DNA of 13,508 nt from Gordonia sp. UBA5067 (GCF_002414845.1 NZ_DIAX01000042.1:33783-47290); one strand, 5' to 3'. Shown: positions 1 through 6,572, counted from the stretch's first letter. Notes: a model not told the origin generated them from the sequence alone. Numbers and translations are program-made.

Positions 1-852
1 GTTGCCCTCCTGGATCAGGTCCAGGAAGGCCATCCCGCGGCCGGTGTAGCGCTTGGCCAGCGATACGACCAGGCGAAGGTTCGCCTCCAAGAGGTGGTTC
101 TTGGCCTTGGTGCCGTCGTAGGCGACTTCGCGCAGCGCGCGACGCTGGGCCATCGGCACCTTCTCGCCGGTGGCGTGCAGGCGGGTCATCAGTTCCGCCG
201 AGTAGAGGCCGGCTTCGATCCGCTTGGCCAGGGCCACCTCCTCCTCGGCGTTGAGTAGCGCAACTTTGCCGATCTGCTTGAGGTAGGCGCGCACCGAGTC
301 GGCCGACGCGGTGAGTTCGGCATCCTTGCGTGCTTGGCGCAGGGCCTCGGACTCCTCCTCGTCCCAGACGAAGTCGCCCGGCGACTTGGTTTCCTCGTCC
401 TTCGCGTCATCCTTCTTGTCCGCTTCGGAGGTGGTGTCGGCTGCGGCGATATCGGTGTCGACGTCATTCAGGTCGACGTCAGACTCGTCGATGTCGTCGA
501 TCGAATCCGGGCCGGACTCCAACTCGGCCTCGTCGGTTGCCTCTGGTGGCTTCACGGCGGCAGCCTTCTTGGCGGCGGCCTTCTTGGCCGGTGCCTTCTT
601 AACCGCGGCCCGCTTTGCCGGTGCCTTCTTGGCGGCGGCTTTTTTTGCCGGTGCCTTTTTGGCCGGCGCGGCCTTTGCGGCCGGAGTCGCCCCGTCGGCG
701 GAGGTCTCGTCAGCCGCAGTCGTGACCGTTGTCGCCTTCCGTACCGTCTTGGATGCAGCGGCGGTCAGCTTCTTTGCCGTGCTCGCCGCCTTGCTGGCCG
801 CAGTCGTCTTCTCGGGGGCGGACGTGCGCGCGGTGGTCTTGGGGGCAGCCAC
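1..852 (-). CDS. sigA: Primary RNA polymerase sigma factor SigA, N-terminal 284 residues (partial; C-terminus beyond the left edge)
   Basis: This is the 5' part of the housekeeping sigma factor, which directs RNA polymerase to most promoters. The visible protein has three parts. Residues 1-101 are Ala/Thr/Lys-rich and end in a histone-H1-like run of AKKA and APAKKA units (about 60-101). Residues 102-185 are acidic. From about 186 there is a canonical region 1.2 ([20 protein letters not shown]), followed from about 248 by region 2.1/2.2 ([19 protein letters not shown], then FLDLIQEGN), where the window ends. Regions 2.3 to 4 lie outside. The conserved part matches mycobacterial SigA almost residue for residue as I remember it; the basic and acidic extension is typical of actinobacterial SigA. 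The start is GTG at 852, with GAAAGG about 8 nt upstream on the minus strand. ppgK lies upstream in the same direction, as in M. tuberculosis (Rv2702-Rv2703). Confidence 0.96.
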   Translation of the reverse strand, partial: MAAPKTTARTSAPEKTTAASKAASTAKKLTAAASKTVRKATTVTTAADETSADGATPAAKAAPAKKAPAKKAAAKKAPAKRAAVKKAPAKKAAAKKAAAVKPPEATDEAELESGPDSIDDIDESDVDLNDVDTDIAAADTTSEADKKDDAKDEETKSPGDFVWDEEESEALRQARKDAELTASADSVRAYLKQIGKVALLNAEEEVALAKRIEAGLYSAELMTRLHATGEKVPMAQRRALREVAYDGTKAKNHLLEANLRLVVSLAKRYTGRGMAFLDLIQEGN

Positions 853-993
853 GGACAACCTTTCGAACTCGCAACGGGGTGGCGTCGCGGCGCCGGGGGC
901 CGCTACCGGATTCGGCAAACGGACCGCGGTGGAGCGACGCGAGATGGGTCTGGGTGGTTGGGAGACAATCGATCGATCCTCGCAACGCGTTCC

Positions 994-999
994 ATTGTA
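994..999 (-). promoter_or_regulatory. Candidate -10 element of the sigA promoter (TACAAT)
   Basis: On the minus strand TACAAT differs from the TATAAT consensus by one base. It sits in the 195-bp gap between ppgK and sigA, about 140 nt before the sigA GTG, so the mRNA would have a leader of roughly 135 nt. No good TTGACA-like -35 is found at 16-18 nt, as is common in actinobacteria. The rest of the gap (853-1047) holds no gene that I can see. Confidence 0.4.
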
Positions 1000-1047
1000 A
1001 CGAAACACTCAGCATTGAGCGGTAACCACCAGGTCAATACGCCCGAC

Positions 1048-1869
1048 TCACGGTCGTAAACCCGCCTCGGCCGCCATCGCGGCACCGACGATCCCGGCGG
1101 TGTTGCGCAGCGTGGCGCGTACCGTCGGGGTGGAGTTGGTCAGAAGCGGAATCCACTTGTGTGCCTTGCGGCTGATACCGCCGCCGAGAATGAACAGCTT
1201 GGGCGAGAACAACTTCTCGTATTCCTGCAGAACCCGGGACAGGTGACGGGCCCACTGCTCATAGGACCAGTCGTTGTCCTCTTTGGCGCGGGCTGATGCC
1301 TGCGCCTCGGCAATCGATTTCCCGACCTGCACGTGCCCGAGTTCGGCGTTCGGCAGGAGGCCCCCGGAGAACAGGATGGCCGAGCCGATCCCGGTCCCCA
1401 GGGTCAACATGATGACCACCCCGTCGACGTCGTCGGCGTTGCCGCCGTACTTCGCCTCAGCCAGCCCGGCGGCGTCGGCGTCGTTGAGCACGGTGAGCCC
1501 CGAGGCGGTGAAGTAGGTGCCGAGCAATGCGTAGGGATCGGTACCGATCCAGGCCTTGTCGATATTTGCCGCGGTACGGACGACGCCGTCGACGACGACG
1601 GCCGGCAGCGTCACGCCGACCCGGCCGGTCCAGTGGAAGTGCGCGACGATCTGGGCGACGGTCGCCGCCACCGCATCGGGCGAGGCCGGCTTCGGCGTCT
1701 TGATCTTGAACCGGTCGCCGACCAGCGTGCCGGTCGTCAAGTCGACGATGCCGCCCTTCACGCCGGATCCGCCCACGTCGATGCCGAATCCATATCGCGG
1801 GTCGTCGGCGTGCACGGCGAGCTGTTCGGGGGTGGCGACGGGGGAATCGGCGGTGTCGGCAGCGGACAT
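1048..1869 (-). CDS. ppgK: Polyphosphate glucokinase (ROK family)
   Basis: This 273-residue protein phosphorylates glucose to glucose-6-phosphate, using inorganic polyphosphate (and usually ATP) as donor in the cytoplasm. The N-terminal phosphate loop GIDVGGSGVKGGIVDL is at about residues 28-43. NDADAAGLAEAKYGG contains the catalytic Asp of ROK sugar kinases. LTLGTGIGSA is the second phosphate motif, followed by PNAELGH. The Cys-rich zinc motif of classical ROK glucokinases is absent, as expected for the PpgK branch, and the length fits the family. The start is ATG at 1869, with GAGG about 8 nt upstream. It is transcribed toward sigA and is divergent from the inositol monophosphatase gene across a 71-bp gap, the same arrangement as M. 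tuberculosis Rv2701c/Rv2702/Rv2703. A possible -10 (TAGCCT) lies on the minus strand at 1923-1918. Confidence 0.95.
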   Translation of the reverse strand: MSAADTADSPVATPEQLAVHADDPRYGFGIDVGGSGVKGGIVDLTTGTLVGDRFKIKTPKPASPDAVAATVAQIVAHFHWTGRVGVTLPAVVVDGVVRTAANIDKAWIGTDPYALLGTYFTASGLTVLNDADAAGLAEAKYGGNADDVDGVVIMLTLGTGIGSAILFSGGLLPNAELGHVQVGKSIAEAQASARAKEDNDWSYEQWARHLSRVLQEYEKLFSPKLFILGGGISRKAHKWIPLLTNSTPTVRATLRNTAGIVGAAMAAEAGLRP

Positions 1870-1940
1870 CGGATCGGCCTCATTTCGCGTGCGTCGTGGT
1901 TGGGCGGCGACGTCCTCAGGCTATCGGGGACAATGGTGCG

Positions 1941-2828
1941 GTGACGACTTCTCGCGCAAACCTCCCGCCCATTCGCGCCGGACTGCCGGCCGAACTCGTC
2001 GAGGTGGCGATCGCCGTCGCTACGCGGGCCGCAGCGCATGTGCGGAGTCGCCGGCCGGAACTCTTCGGGGCGGCGGCACCGGCCGATGGCCGGGCGGTTC
2101 GCACCAAATCGGCACCGACCGATCCGGTCACCGTCGCCGACACCGAGTCCGAGGAGTTGATCCGCGCCGAGCTGGCCCGGCTTCGACCCGGTGATGACAT
2201 CCTCGGCGAGGAGGGTGGCGGCGCGCGCGACGTCCCATCTGGGATCCGGTGGGTGGTCGACCCCATCGACGGCACGGTGAACTTCCTCTACGGCATTCCC
2301 GCCTATGCGGTTTCGATCGCCGCACAGCTCGACGGGCGGTCGATCGCCGGGGCGGTCGTCGATGTCGCGCGCGGGGTGACGTACCACGCCATGGCCGGCG
2401 GCGGTGCGTTCCGCACGGACTCCACCGGCACCTCGGTGTTGTCGACGAGTGCGGCCTCCGACCCGGCGCTGGCTCTGGTGGCCACCGGGTTCGCGTATTC
2501 CCCGGACCGCCGCCGGCAGCAGGCGCGAATACTTTGCGAGCTTCTCCCTCGGGTACGCGACATCCGGCGGATCGGCGCGGCCGCCCTCGACCTGTGCCTC
2601 GTCGCCGAGGGGGCCGTCGACGCACACTACGAGCACGGGCTCTCACCGTGGGACTGGGCGGCGGGCGCTCTCATCGCCGCCGAGGCCGGGGCCGTGGTGG
2701 TTACGCCGCCGGCCCGGTCCCGGGCCGATGCCGGCGACGTGACGGTCGCGATTGCGCCCGGGCTGGCCGGGCCGCTGCGCGCTCTCCTCGCCGAGTGTGG
2801 CGCGCTCGAGCCGCTGCCGCTCGACTAG
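1941..2828 (+). CDS. suhB: Inositol monophosphatase family protein (SuhB-like)
   Basis: This 295-residue Mg-dependent phosphatase should hydrolyse myo-inositol-1-phosphate or a related phosphomonoester. Inositol feeds phosphatidylinositol and mycothiol synthesis in these bacteria. Motifs in order are GEE at 89-91 (metal-binding Glu), WVVDPIDGTVNF at 104-115 (metal ligands D107 and D110), and SPWDWAAGALIAAEAG at 235-250, which holds the C-terminal metal-binding Asp (D238). I chose GTG at 1941, preceded by GGGGA. An in-frame start at 1896 would add 15 unconserved residues and take up most of the divergent ppgK promoter gap. Position between ppgK and cei matches Rv2701c of M. tuberculosis. Related IMPase-fold enzymes act on histidinol phosphate, fructose-1,6-bisphosphate or PAP, so the exact substrate is not proven by sequence. 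Confidence 0.88.
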   Translation: MTTSRANLPPIRAGLPAELVEVAIAVATRAAAHVRSRRPELFGAAAPADGRAVRTKSAPTDPVTVADTESEELIRAELARLRPGDDILGEEGGGARDVPSGIRWVVDPIDGTVNFLYGIPAYAVSIAAQLDGRSIAGAVVDVARGVTYHAMAGGGAFRTDSTGTSVLSTSAASDPALALVATGFAYSPDRRRQQARILCELLPRVRDIRRIGAAALDLCLVAEGAVDAHYEHGLSPWDWAAGALIAAEAGAVVVTPPARSRADAGDVTVAIAPGLAGPLRALLAECGALEPLPLD

Positions 2829-2846
2829 CTCTCACGCCGGCGTCAA

Positions 2847-2874
2847 GTGATCAGTACGCGACCAGGGTGATCAG
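2847..2874. repeat. Paired GTGATCAG direct repeats in a convergent gap
   Basis: The 8-mer GTGATCAG occurs at 2847-2854 and again at 2867-2874, 20 bp apart, in the 42-bp gap between the converging suhB and cei genes. The second copy runs into the cei stop codon. Each copy contains the palindrome TGATCA, so the pair could also fold with a 14-nt loop. I see no T-tract, so a terminator role is only possible. Confidence 0.35.
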
Positions 2875-3578
2875 CAGGTGTTTGCGTGGACCGCCCGGAG
2901 GAGGGCCGGATCCACGCCGGTCTTCGGATTGCGGGGATCGGCCGAGCGCAAGGCCTCCAAGGCCGCCTGGGCGTCGGCCGACTGTTCGGTTCCGGTGAAA
3001 TATTCGCCGAGGGCCAGGTCGACATCGGTGCCGGCGCGTCCGTCCATCACCAGCTGCGCGCACGGAACCGCGAGCCACAGGGCCGCCGCGCTGGCCTTTC
3101 CCGCCTCGCCGAAACGGATCTGGCCGACGCAGTTGAGGTCACGGTTCGGGTAGAGGGCGTCATCGCCGACCGCGTTGTCCTGGACCGGGGCGAACCCCTG
3201 GTTCGCCAGCTCATCGGACACCGACTGTGCCTTCCCGCGCTGGTTGGAGGCGTTGAGCACTCGTACCCCGAAGGTGGCGAGTGCCGCCGGAGCAACGTCG
3301 AGCATCTCGTCGCGGTTCATCGCGGTTAGTTTCGGCGCCGGGCCGGGCCGGGCCGGGCCGCCATGGGGCGCCGGTGACGGGTTGCCCACCGCCGACGACG
3401 GCTGGTTGCAATCGACTGGGACGCGCGGGGCGTCTCCGCCGGTGAGTGCGATCGCCCAGACAAGCGTGCCGAACGCGGCGAGGATCGCCGTGGCGATGAT
3501 CGCGGGGGTGGGGACGCGTCGGCGAAACTGGCGGCCGTTGTGATCCTTGGAGTAGCCGTTGGTGATTGAGGCGACCAC
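2871..3578 (-). CDS. cei: Cell envelope integrity protein Cei-like, membrane-anchored LytR_C domain
   Basis: This 235-residue protein has a basic cytoplasmic N-terminus (KDHNGRQFRRR, 11-21) and one hydrophobic helix at about 25-46. A Pro/Gly-rich linker follows (about 60-83), then an extracytoplasmic LytR_C-type domain whose core, FGVRVLNASNQRGKAQSVSDELANQGF, lies at 103-129. Four cysteines are outside the membrane (57, 150, 173 and the last residue, 235), which suggests two disulfides. M. tuberculosis Rv2700 (Cei) has this architecture and the same position between suhB and the DUF4193 gene; it is linked to envelope integrity. LytR_C domains otherwise occur in LytR-CpsA-Psr enzymes and in VirR. 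No catalytic LCP domain is present, so this is probably an accessory or structural protein. The start is GTG at 3578, with a good GGAAGGG site about 7 nt upstream. The linker DNA contains a pentanucleotide tandem repeat. Confidence 0.87.
   Translation of the reverse strand: MVASITNGYSKDHNGRQFRRRVPTPAIIATAILAAFGTLVWAIALTGGDAPRVPVDCNQPSSAVGNPSPAPHGGPARPGPAPKLTAMNRDEMLDVAPAALATFGVRVLNASNQRGKAQSVSDELANQGFAPVQDNAVGDDALYPNRDLNCVGQIRFGEAGKASAAALWLAVPCAQLVMDGRAGTDVDLALGEYFTGTEQSADAQAALEALRSADPRNPKTGVDPALLRAVHANTC
3337..3360. repeat. Perfect 5-bp tandem repeat (GGCCG units) inside cei
   Basis: The stretch is purely 5-periodic over 24 bp: four complete GGCCG units plus a partial one. In cei it encodes part of the Gly/Pro/Ala linker between the membrane helix and the LytR_C domain. 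The unit length is not a multiple of three, so gain or loss of one unit would shift the frame and remove the whole extracytoplasmic domain. Confidence 0.9.
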
Positions 3579-3649
3579 GCGTCCACCCTTCCTGCTCGAC
3601 GTTGCCCGACCCGGTGCCGCCGCGGCTGCGGGGATGTGGTCTGCGAATC

Positions 3650-3655
3650 ACTGTA
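3650..3655 (-). promoter_or_regulatory. Candidate -10 element for cei (TACAGT)
   Basis: TACAGT on the minus strand fits the mycobacterial TANNNT pattern and lies about 70 nt upstream of the cei GTG, leaving a leader near 65 nt that includes the GGAAGGG ribosome binding site. No clear -35 is seen at 17-18 nt. Confidence 0.35.
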
Positions 3656-3703
3656 GCCGGGTGCCGGGGGTGGCACGTGGATGCCGCACGGAGGCGGAGG
3701 CAG

Positions 3704-3732
3704 TTGACTTCACTGTGTGGATGCGCTAAATT
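3704..3732 (+). promoter_or_regulatory. Near-consensus sigma-A promoter (TTGACT, 17-nt spacer, TAAATT)
   Basis: The -35 hexamer TTGACT (3704-3709) matches TTGACA at five of six positions. The -10 hexamer TAAATT (3727-3732) matches TATAAT at five of six. The spacer is exactly 17 nt. It is the best-looking promoter in the window and points toward the DUF4193 gene. The predicted start near 3739 gives an untranslated leader of about 220 nt. Confidence 0.65.
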
Positions 3733-3860
3733 GCGGCTGCCTCGAACGGCTGCGTACCGACCTGGTCACCGATTGACGTGATGCATCTCACATCCCGAAC
3801 CGGGTTGGGCCGGCAACAAATCCGGGCGGCGCGACGTTGGAAGCGACACCGGGCAACCGT

Positions 3861-3887
3861 CCCGCGCGACCAGCGGTCGGGTGCGGG
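3861..3887 (+). other. Hairpin in the DUF4193 leader, flanked by CGGGCAACCG repeats
   Basis: CCCGC (3861-3865) can pair with GCGGG (3883-3887), and CGACC (3867-3871) with GGTCG (3875-3879), closing a 3-nt loop with a small internal bulge. A copy of CGGGCAACCG ends 1 nt before the hairpin, and another begins 3 nt after it. This could be a leader RNA structure or a pair of protein-binding sites. Its function is unknown. Confidence 0.4.
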
Positions 3888-3957
3888 CGACGGGCAACCG
3901 AGACAGAGATACGAAGGCGTGTAGCCGCAGGAAAAGGCAGGGGAGAGGGGCCAGGAC

Positions 3958-4257
3958 ATGGCAACCGATTACGACGCACCACGACGGACAGAGTCCGACG
4001 ACATCAGCGAAGACTCACTGGAGGAATTGAAGGCTCGGCGCAGTGAAGCGCAGGCGGCTTCAGTCGACGTTGACGAGACCGAGACCGCCGAATCATTTGA
4101 GTTGCCCGGCGCAGACCTGTCCGGGGAAGAACTCTCGGTCCGAGTTGTTCCCAAGCAGGCAGACGAGTTCACCTGTACCCGGTGCTTCCTGGTGTACCAC
4201 CGCAGCCGGCTCGCCCGCGAGAAGGGCACCGAGCGGATCTGCGTCGACTGCGCCTGA
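3958..4257 (+). CDS. DUF4193 family small zinc-ribbon-like protein
   Basis: This 99-residue protein has a disordered acidic N-terminal half, with an early S/T/D/E-rich stretch (11-23) and a D/E-rich stretch at 37-60. A compact C-terminal part carries CTRC at 73-76 and CVDC at 95-98, a four-cysteine arrangement that could bind zinc. The segment FLVYHRSRLAREKG between the pairs is a hallmark of the actinobacterial DUF4193 family (M. tuberculosis Rv2699c is the equivalent neighbour of cei). The function is not established. Similar small zinc ribbons often contact RNA polymerase or the ribosome, but nothing here proves that. The start is ATG at 3958, after a purine-rich ribosome binding site (GAGAGGGG, 7 nt upstream). 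It has its own strong promoter and long leader, which suggests high or regulated expression. Confidence 0.9.
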   Translation: MATDYDAPRRTESDDISEDSLEELKARRSEAQAASVDVDETETAESFELPGADLSGEELSVRVVPKQADEFTCTRCFLVYHRSRLAREKGTERICVDCA

Positions 4258-4285
4258 TCGACGGCCACCGCTGCCGATCGGTCGG

Positions 4286-4588
4286 CTAGGCCAGTTCGGT
4301 ACTGGTCCCCGCTGAGTGGGGCCGCGTCCGCTTGCGGCGCAGCAACACCTTGCGCGACCCGTCCGGGTAGAGTCGAGTCCGTTTCAGCTCCCACCCCCCG
4401 AACTCGGCCTGGATAGCCAGGCGCATCGTTGCGCTGACCCGCGTTACCTCTGGCGGCAGGCGCAGCAGCAGGGCCTCCACGTCGTCGGCCTGCGCCTCGA
4501 TCCCCCAGTCGGGCGGCAGAGGGCGAGCTCGATTCCCCGGCGTCCGATCTGACCGGTCCGCCGCGGGGCTCGGGCTATCGGCTAACAC
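4286..4588 (-). CDS. DUF5703 family protein (actinobacterial, unknown function)
   Basis: This is a 100-residue basic protein. Its core, at about residues 37-86, contains LLRLPPEVTRVSA, AEFGGWELKRTRLYPDG and a basic VLLRRKR tail; the combination of Pro-rich helix start, G-x-WEL-x-R-x-R-LYPDG and Arg-rich end is what I recognise as DUF5703. M. tuberculosis Rv2137c, next to uppP and lppL, appears to be the counterpart. I chose GTG at 4588, preceded by GAAGGA with 7-nt spacing. This gives a 14-nt overlap with the end of the upstream lipoprotein gene, so the two are probably translationally coupled. Upstream extension of the frame reads through the lipoprotein gene and shows no family resemblance. 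It faces the DUF4193 gene with only 28 bp between the stop codons. Confidence 0.75.
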   Translation of the reverse strand: MLADSPSPAADRSDRTPGNRARPLPPDWGIEAQADDVEALLLRLPPEVTRVSATMRLAIQAEFGGWELKRTRLYPDGSRKVLLRRKRTRPHSAGTSTELA

Positions 4589-5588
4589 GCTGGAGTCCTT
4601 CGCCGACCGCCGACAGCGCATAGACGGCACCCGACTCGGCATCGACGACAAGCGAGTTCGGTTGCCGGACAGCTGCGAACCTGGCGCGCTCGCGGGGCTC
4701 GCCGGACGACAAGTCGAAGGCGACGACGCGGTTGGCCGCCGTTTCCGAGACCCACAGCAGGTTGCGCCGGGTGTCATAGGCGAGGCCGTAAGGGCCGTCT
4801 CCGACCGGGAAGCGGAACCGCATGATCAGTGGATTGCCGTAGAAGCCGAGTAGTTGCCCGTCGCGCGGATTGGCGACCAGGAACCGTCCGAACGAGTCGC
4901 CGATCAGGGTGGTTGCGCCGTTTCCGGCGCGCAGCGCGGCACCTCGTTCACGGCTGTTGGGATCGACGGTGGTGACCAGCGACTGCGCCCGGTCCAGCAC
5001 GACGATCTGGCGCTGGGAGTCCCGCGAGGCGACGGCGACGGCGTCGATCCGGACGAAGCCGCCGACATCGGTCTGCTGTGCCAGCGACGAGTCGAGGATC
5101 AACAGGTGGCCGTGCTCGGTCCCGACGAACACGGCCGTGCCCTCGACCGCGACCGCCAGGCCGGGGCGTTTCAATCCGACCACCTGCGTGGCGCCGGTGG
5201 GGGCGATACGGACCACCGATGTCGGGCCGACCGCGATGAAACCGTCGCCGTCAGCGGCGATGGCGCGCAGTTGGGGGGTGGCCGCCACCACTGGTGGCCG
5301 GTGCAGGTCGGCGGCGTCGAACAGTGCGACCGATCGACCGTCGCGGGCGATCGCGGCGAGCGTTCGGCCGGGTCCGGGTGCCAGCGCCAACGCGGTGCCC
5401 AAGCCGGGCGCAGGGACGACGGTACCCTCGGGCGCCATGCTGACCGGTGGGCCGGGCAACGCCGTCTGCGGCGTGACCGTCGGCACGTCGGGCCGACCGT
5501 GTTCGTCTTTGGCACCGCAGCCCGCCAGTCCGACGGTGAGCGCGACAGCAGTCACGATGGCGGCAAGGGCGGGGGAGCGCAGCGGCAT
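4575..5588 (-). CDS. lppL: LppL-like secreted lipoprotein, predicted beta-propeller
   Basis: This 337-residue predicted lipoprotein starts [10 protein letters not shown], runs into a hydrophobic stretch and has the lipobox LAGC with C24 as the lipidated residue. The mature part is built from repeated short beta-rich segments (for example [111 protein letters not shown]), suggesting an NHL/SMP30-like propeller on the outer face of the membrane. The second half closely resembles M. tuberculosis LppL (Rv2138) as I remember it. ATG at 5588 follows a possible leaderless promoter. ATG at 5597, three codons longer, is an alternative; the open frame to 5678 would overlap the divergent uppP gene. Its ligand is unknown. 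Confidence 0.82.
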   Translation of the reverse strand: MPLRSPALAAIVTAVALTVGLAGCGAKDEHGRPDVPTVTPQTALPGPPVSMAPEGTVVPAPGLGTALALAPGPGRTLAAIARDGRSVALFDAADLHRPPVVAATPQLRAIAADGDGFIAVGPTSVVRIAPTGATQVVGLKRPGLAVAVEGTAVFVGTEHGHLLILDSSLAQQTDVGGFVRIDAVAVASRDSQRQIVVLDRAQSLVTTVDPNSRERGAALRAGNGATTLIGDSFGRFLVANPRDGQLLGFYGNPLIMRFRFPVGDGPYGLAYDTRRNLLWVSETAANRVVAFDLSSGEPRERARFAAVRQPNSLVVDAESGAVYALSAVGEGLQRVSR

Positions 5589-5592
5589 GCGC

Positions 5593-5598
5593 ACCATA
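5593..5598 (-). promoter_or_regulatory. Candidate -10 element for the LppL-like gene (TATGGT)
   Basis: TATGGT on the minus strand ends 4 nt before the chosen ATG (5588). That is slightly tighter than the usual 6-7 nt, so transcription might start at or within the start codon. It lies back to back with the uppP promoter in a 74-bp gap. Confidence 0.35.
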
Positions 5599-5648
5599 CT
5601 GCCAGCAGCCCAATGGGCGGCATCGGGTGCGAGTGGGTCGGGTGTGGG

Positions 5649-5654
5649 TAGGAT
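5649..5654 (+). promoter_or_regulatory. -10 element for a leaderless uppP mRNA (TAGGAT)
   Basis: TAGGAT fits TANNNT and is followed by 8 nt and then the GTG at 5663, so the transcript would begin at or just before the start codon. No Shine-Dalgarno sequence precedes either candidate start. The alternative ATG at 5672 would need a 9-nt leader without a ribosome binding site. Confidence 0.5.
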
Positions 5655-5662
5655 GGCCCGTC

Positions 5663-6502
5663 GTGGTTGAGATGACATGGTTGCAGACGATCGTGCTGAG
5701 CGTCGTGCAGGGACTGACCGAGTTCCTCCCGATCTCCTCGTCGGGCCATCTACGGATCGTTTCCGAGCTCTTCTTCGGCGACGACGCGGGCGCGTCGTTC
5801 ACCGCGGTCTCCCAGCTGGGCACCGAGGCGGCAGTCCTGGTCTTCTTCGGCAAGGACATCATCCGAATCATCGCGGCCTGGTTCCGTGGCCTGCGCAGCC
5901 CACAGGACCGCGGGCCCGACTTCCGCGTCGGCTGGGCGGTCATCGTGGCCACGATCCCGATCGGCGTCATCGGATTCGTCTTCGCCGACGAGGTGCGCAC
6001 GGCTGCACGCAACCTGTGGATCACCGCGGTCGTCTTGATCCTCTTCTCCGGCGTGTTCTGGCTCGCCGAGCGCTATGGCACCCAACAGCGGAGTCTGGAG
6101 AGCGTCACGATGCGAGATGCGGTCGTGATGGGCCTGGCGCAGTGCCTGGCGCTGATCCCGGGCGTCTCGCGGTCGGGCGCCTCGGCCAGCGCGGGACTGT
6201 TCGTCGGCCTCACGCGCGAATCGGCGTTTCGGTTGTCGTTCTTGCTGGCCATCCCGGCAGTCACCGCGTCGGGGCTGTTCAGCCTGCCCGACGCGTTCGA
6301 GCCTGCCGGCAAGGGTCTCGCGGCGAGCGGGCCCCAATTGATCGTGTCGGTGGCCATTGCATTCGTTGTCGGCTATGCCGCGATCGCCTGGCTGCTGAAG
6401 TTCGTCGCGCATCACTCGATGAACTGGTTCGGCGCCTACCGGGTGGCATTGGGATTGCTCCTCATCGCGCTGCTCGCGACGGGCACCATCGCCGCCCAAT
6501 AG
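5663..6502 (+). CDS. uppP: Undecaprenyl-diphosphatase UppP (BacA family)
   Basis: This is an integral membrane enzyme of 279 residues that removes a phosphate from undecaprenyl pyrophosphate, recycling the lipid carrier for peptidoglycan and arabinogalactan synthesis; the family also confers bacitracin tolerance. The two signature loops are intact: [14 protein letters not shown] at 16-29 and [11 protein letters not shown] at 164-174. Between and after them lie several hydrophobic helices, for example [18 protein letters not shown] and [18 protein letters not shown]. Length agrees with the family. GTG at 5663 is preferred because a -10 hexamer sits 8 nt upstream, suggesting leaderless translation; the conserved sequence begins around [10 protein letters not shown] (ATG at 5672). 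In M. tuberculosis uppP (Rv2136c) also neighbours the DUF5703 and lppL genes and the same histidine phosphatase, but with a different order and orientation. Confidence 0.96.
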   Translation: MVEMTWLQTIVLSVVQGLTEFLPISSSGHLRIVSELFFGDDAGASFTAVSQLGTEAAVLVFFGKDIIRIIAAWFRGLRSPQDRGPDFRVGWAVIVATIPIGVIGFVFADEVRTAARNLWITAVVLILFSGVFWLAERYGTQQRSLESVTMRDAVVMGLAQCLALIPGVSRSGASASAGLFVGLTRESAFRLSFLLAIPAVTASGLFSLPDAFEPAGKGLAASGPQLIVSVAIAFVVGYAAIAWLLKFVAHHSMNWFGAYRVALGLLLIALLATGTIAAQ

Positions 6503-6503
6503 T

Positions 6504-6537
6504 GGGCCGGATGCGCCATCGGCAGAAGTCCCGGCCC
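6504..6537. terminator. Inverted repeat downstream of uppP, possible terminator
   Basis: GGGCCGG (6504-6510) and CCGGCCC (6531-6537) form a perfect 7-bp GC stem around a 20-nt loop, beginning 2 nt after the uppP stop and ending before the promoter of the next gene. No T-tract follows, so efficient intrinsic termination is uncertain. Confidence 0.3.
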
Positions 6538-6559
6538 GTCTGGATGCCCGGTGCGCCCG

Positions 6560-6565
6560 TACGCT
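6560..6565 (+). promoter_or_regulatory. -10 element for a leaderless histidine phosphatase mRNA (TACGCT)
   Basis: TACGCT fits TANNNT and is separated from the ATG at 6573 by exactly 7 nt, the spacing expected if transcription starts at the A of the start codon. There is no ribosome binding site in the interval. Confidence 0.55.
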
Positions 6566-6572
6566 GACATAC

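Larger units (their letters stand above)
3579..3957. other. 379-bp divergent intergenic region between cei and the DUF4193 gene
   Basis: No convincing gene lies here. On the minus-strand side there is a candidate cei -10 at 3655-3650. On the plus side a near-consensus promoter at 3704-3732 drives toward the DUF4193 gene and leaves about 220 nt of leader. The leader has a strong hairpin (3861-3887), the 10-mer CGGGCAACCG on both sides of it (3850-3859 and 3891-3900), a third GGCAAC box at 3812-3817, and a purine-rich stretch (about 3929-3950) ending in the ribosome binding site. A TTG-started 69-codon frame at 3837-4046 overlaps the DUF4193 gene and looks like a chance reading. Confidence 0.7.

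Noticed and set aside
311..1059. Long plus-strand open frames over the sigA start and leader
   Set aside because: They are the antisense of the SigA Lys/Ala repeat (Ala/Phe/Leu- or Arg-rich translations). The minus strand gives an unmistakable SigA.
1896..1940. 15-codon longer start for the inositol monophosphatase
   Set aside because: The added residues (MVGRRRPQAIGDNGA) look like translated promoter DNA and would reach most of the way to the divergent ppgK start.
3739..3957. c-di-AMP (ydaO-type), SAM or cobalamin riboswitch in the DUF4193 leader
   Set aside because: Only a short faint similarity to the 3' part of the ydaO type is visible. The conserved core segments and pairing pattern are not recognisable by eye, so no class is assigned.
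3837..4046. TTG-started 69-codon frame upstream of and overlapping the DUF4193 gene
   Set aside because: The translation is Arg/Gly/Pro-rich and low-complexity, and it overlaps a well-supported gene in another frame. It is more likely untranslated leader.
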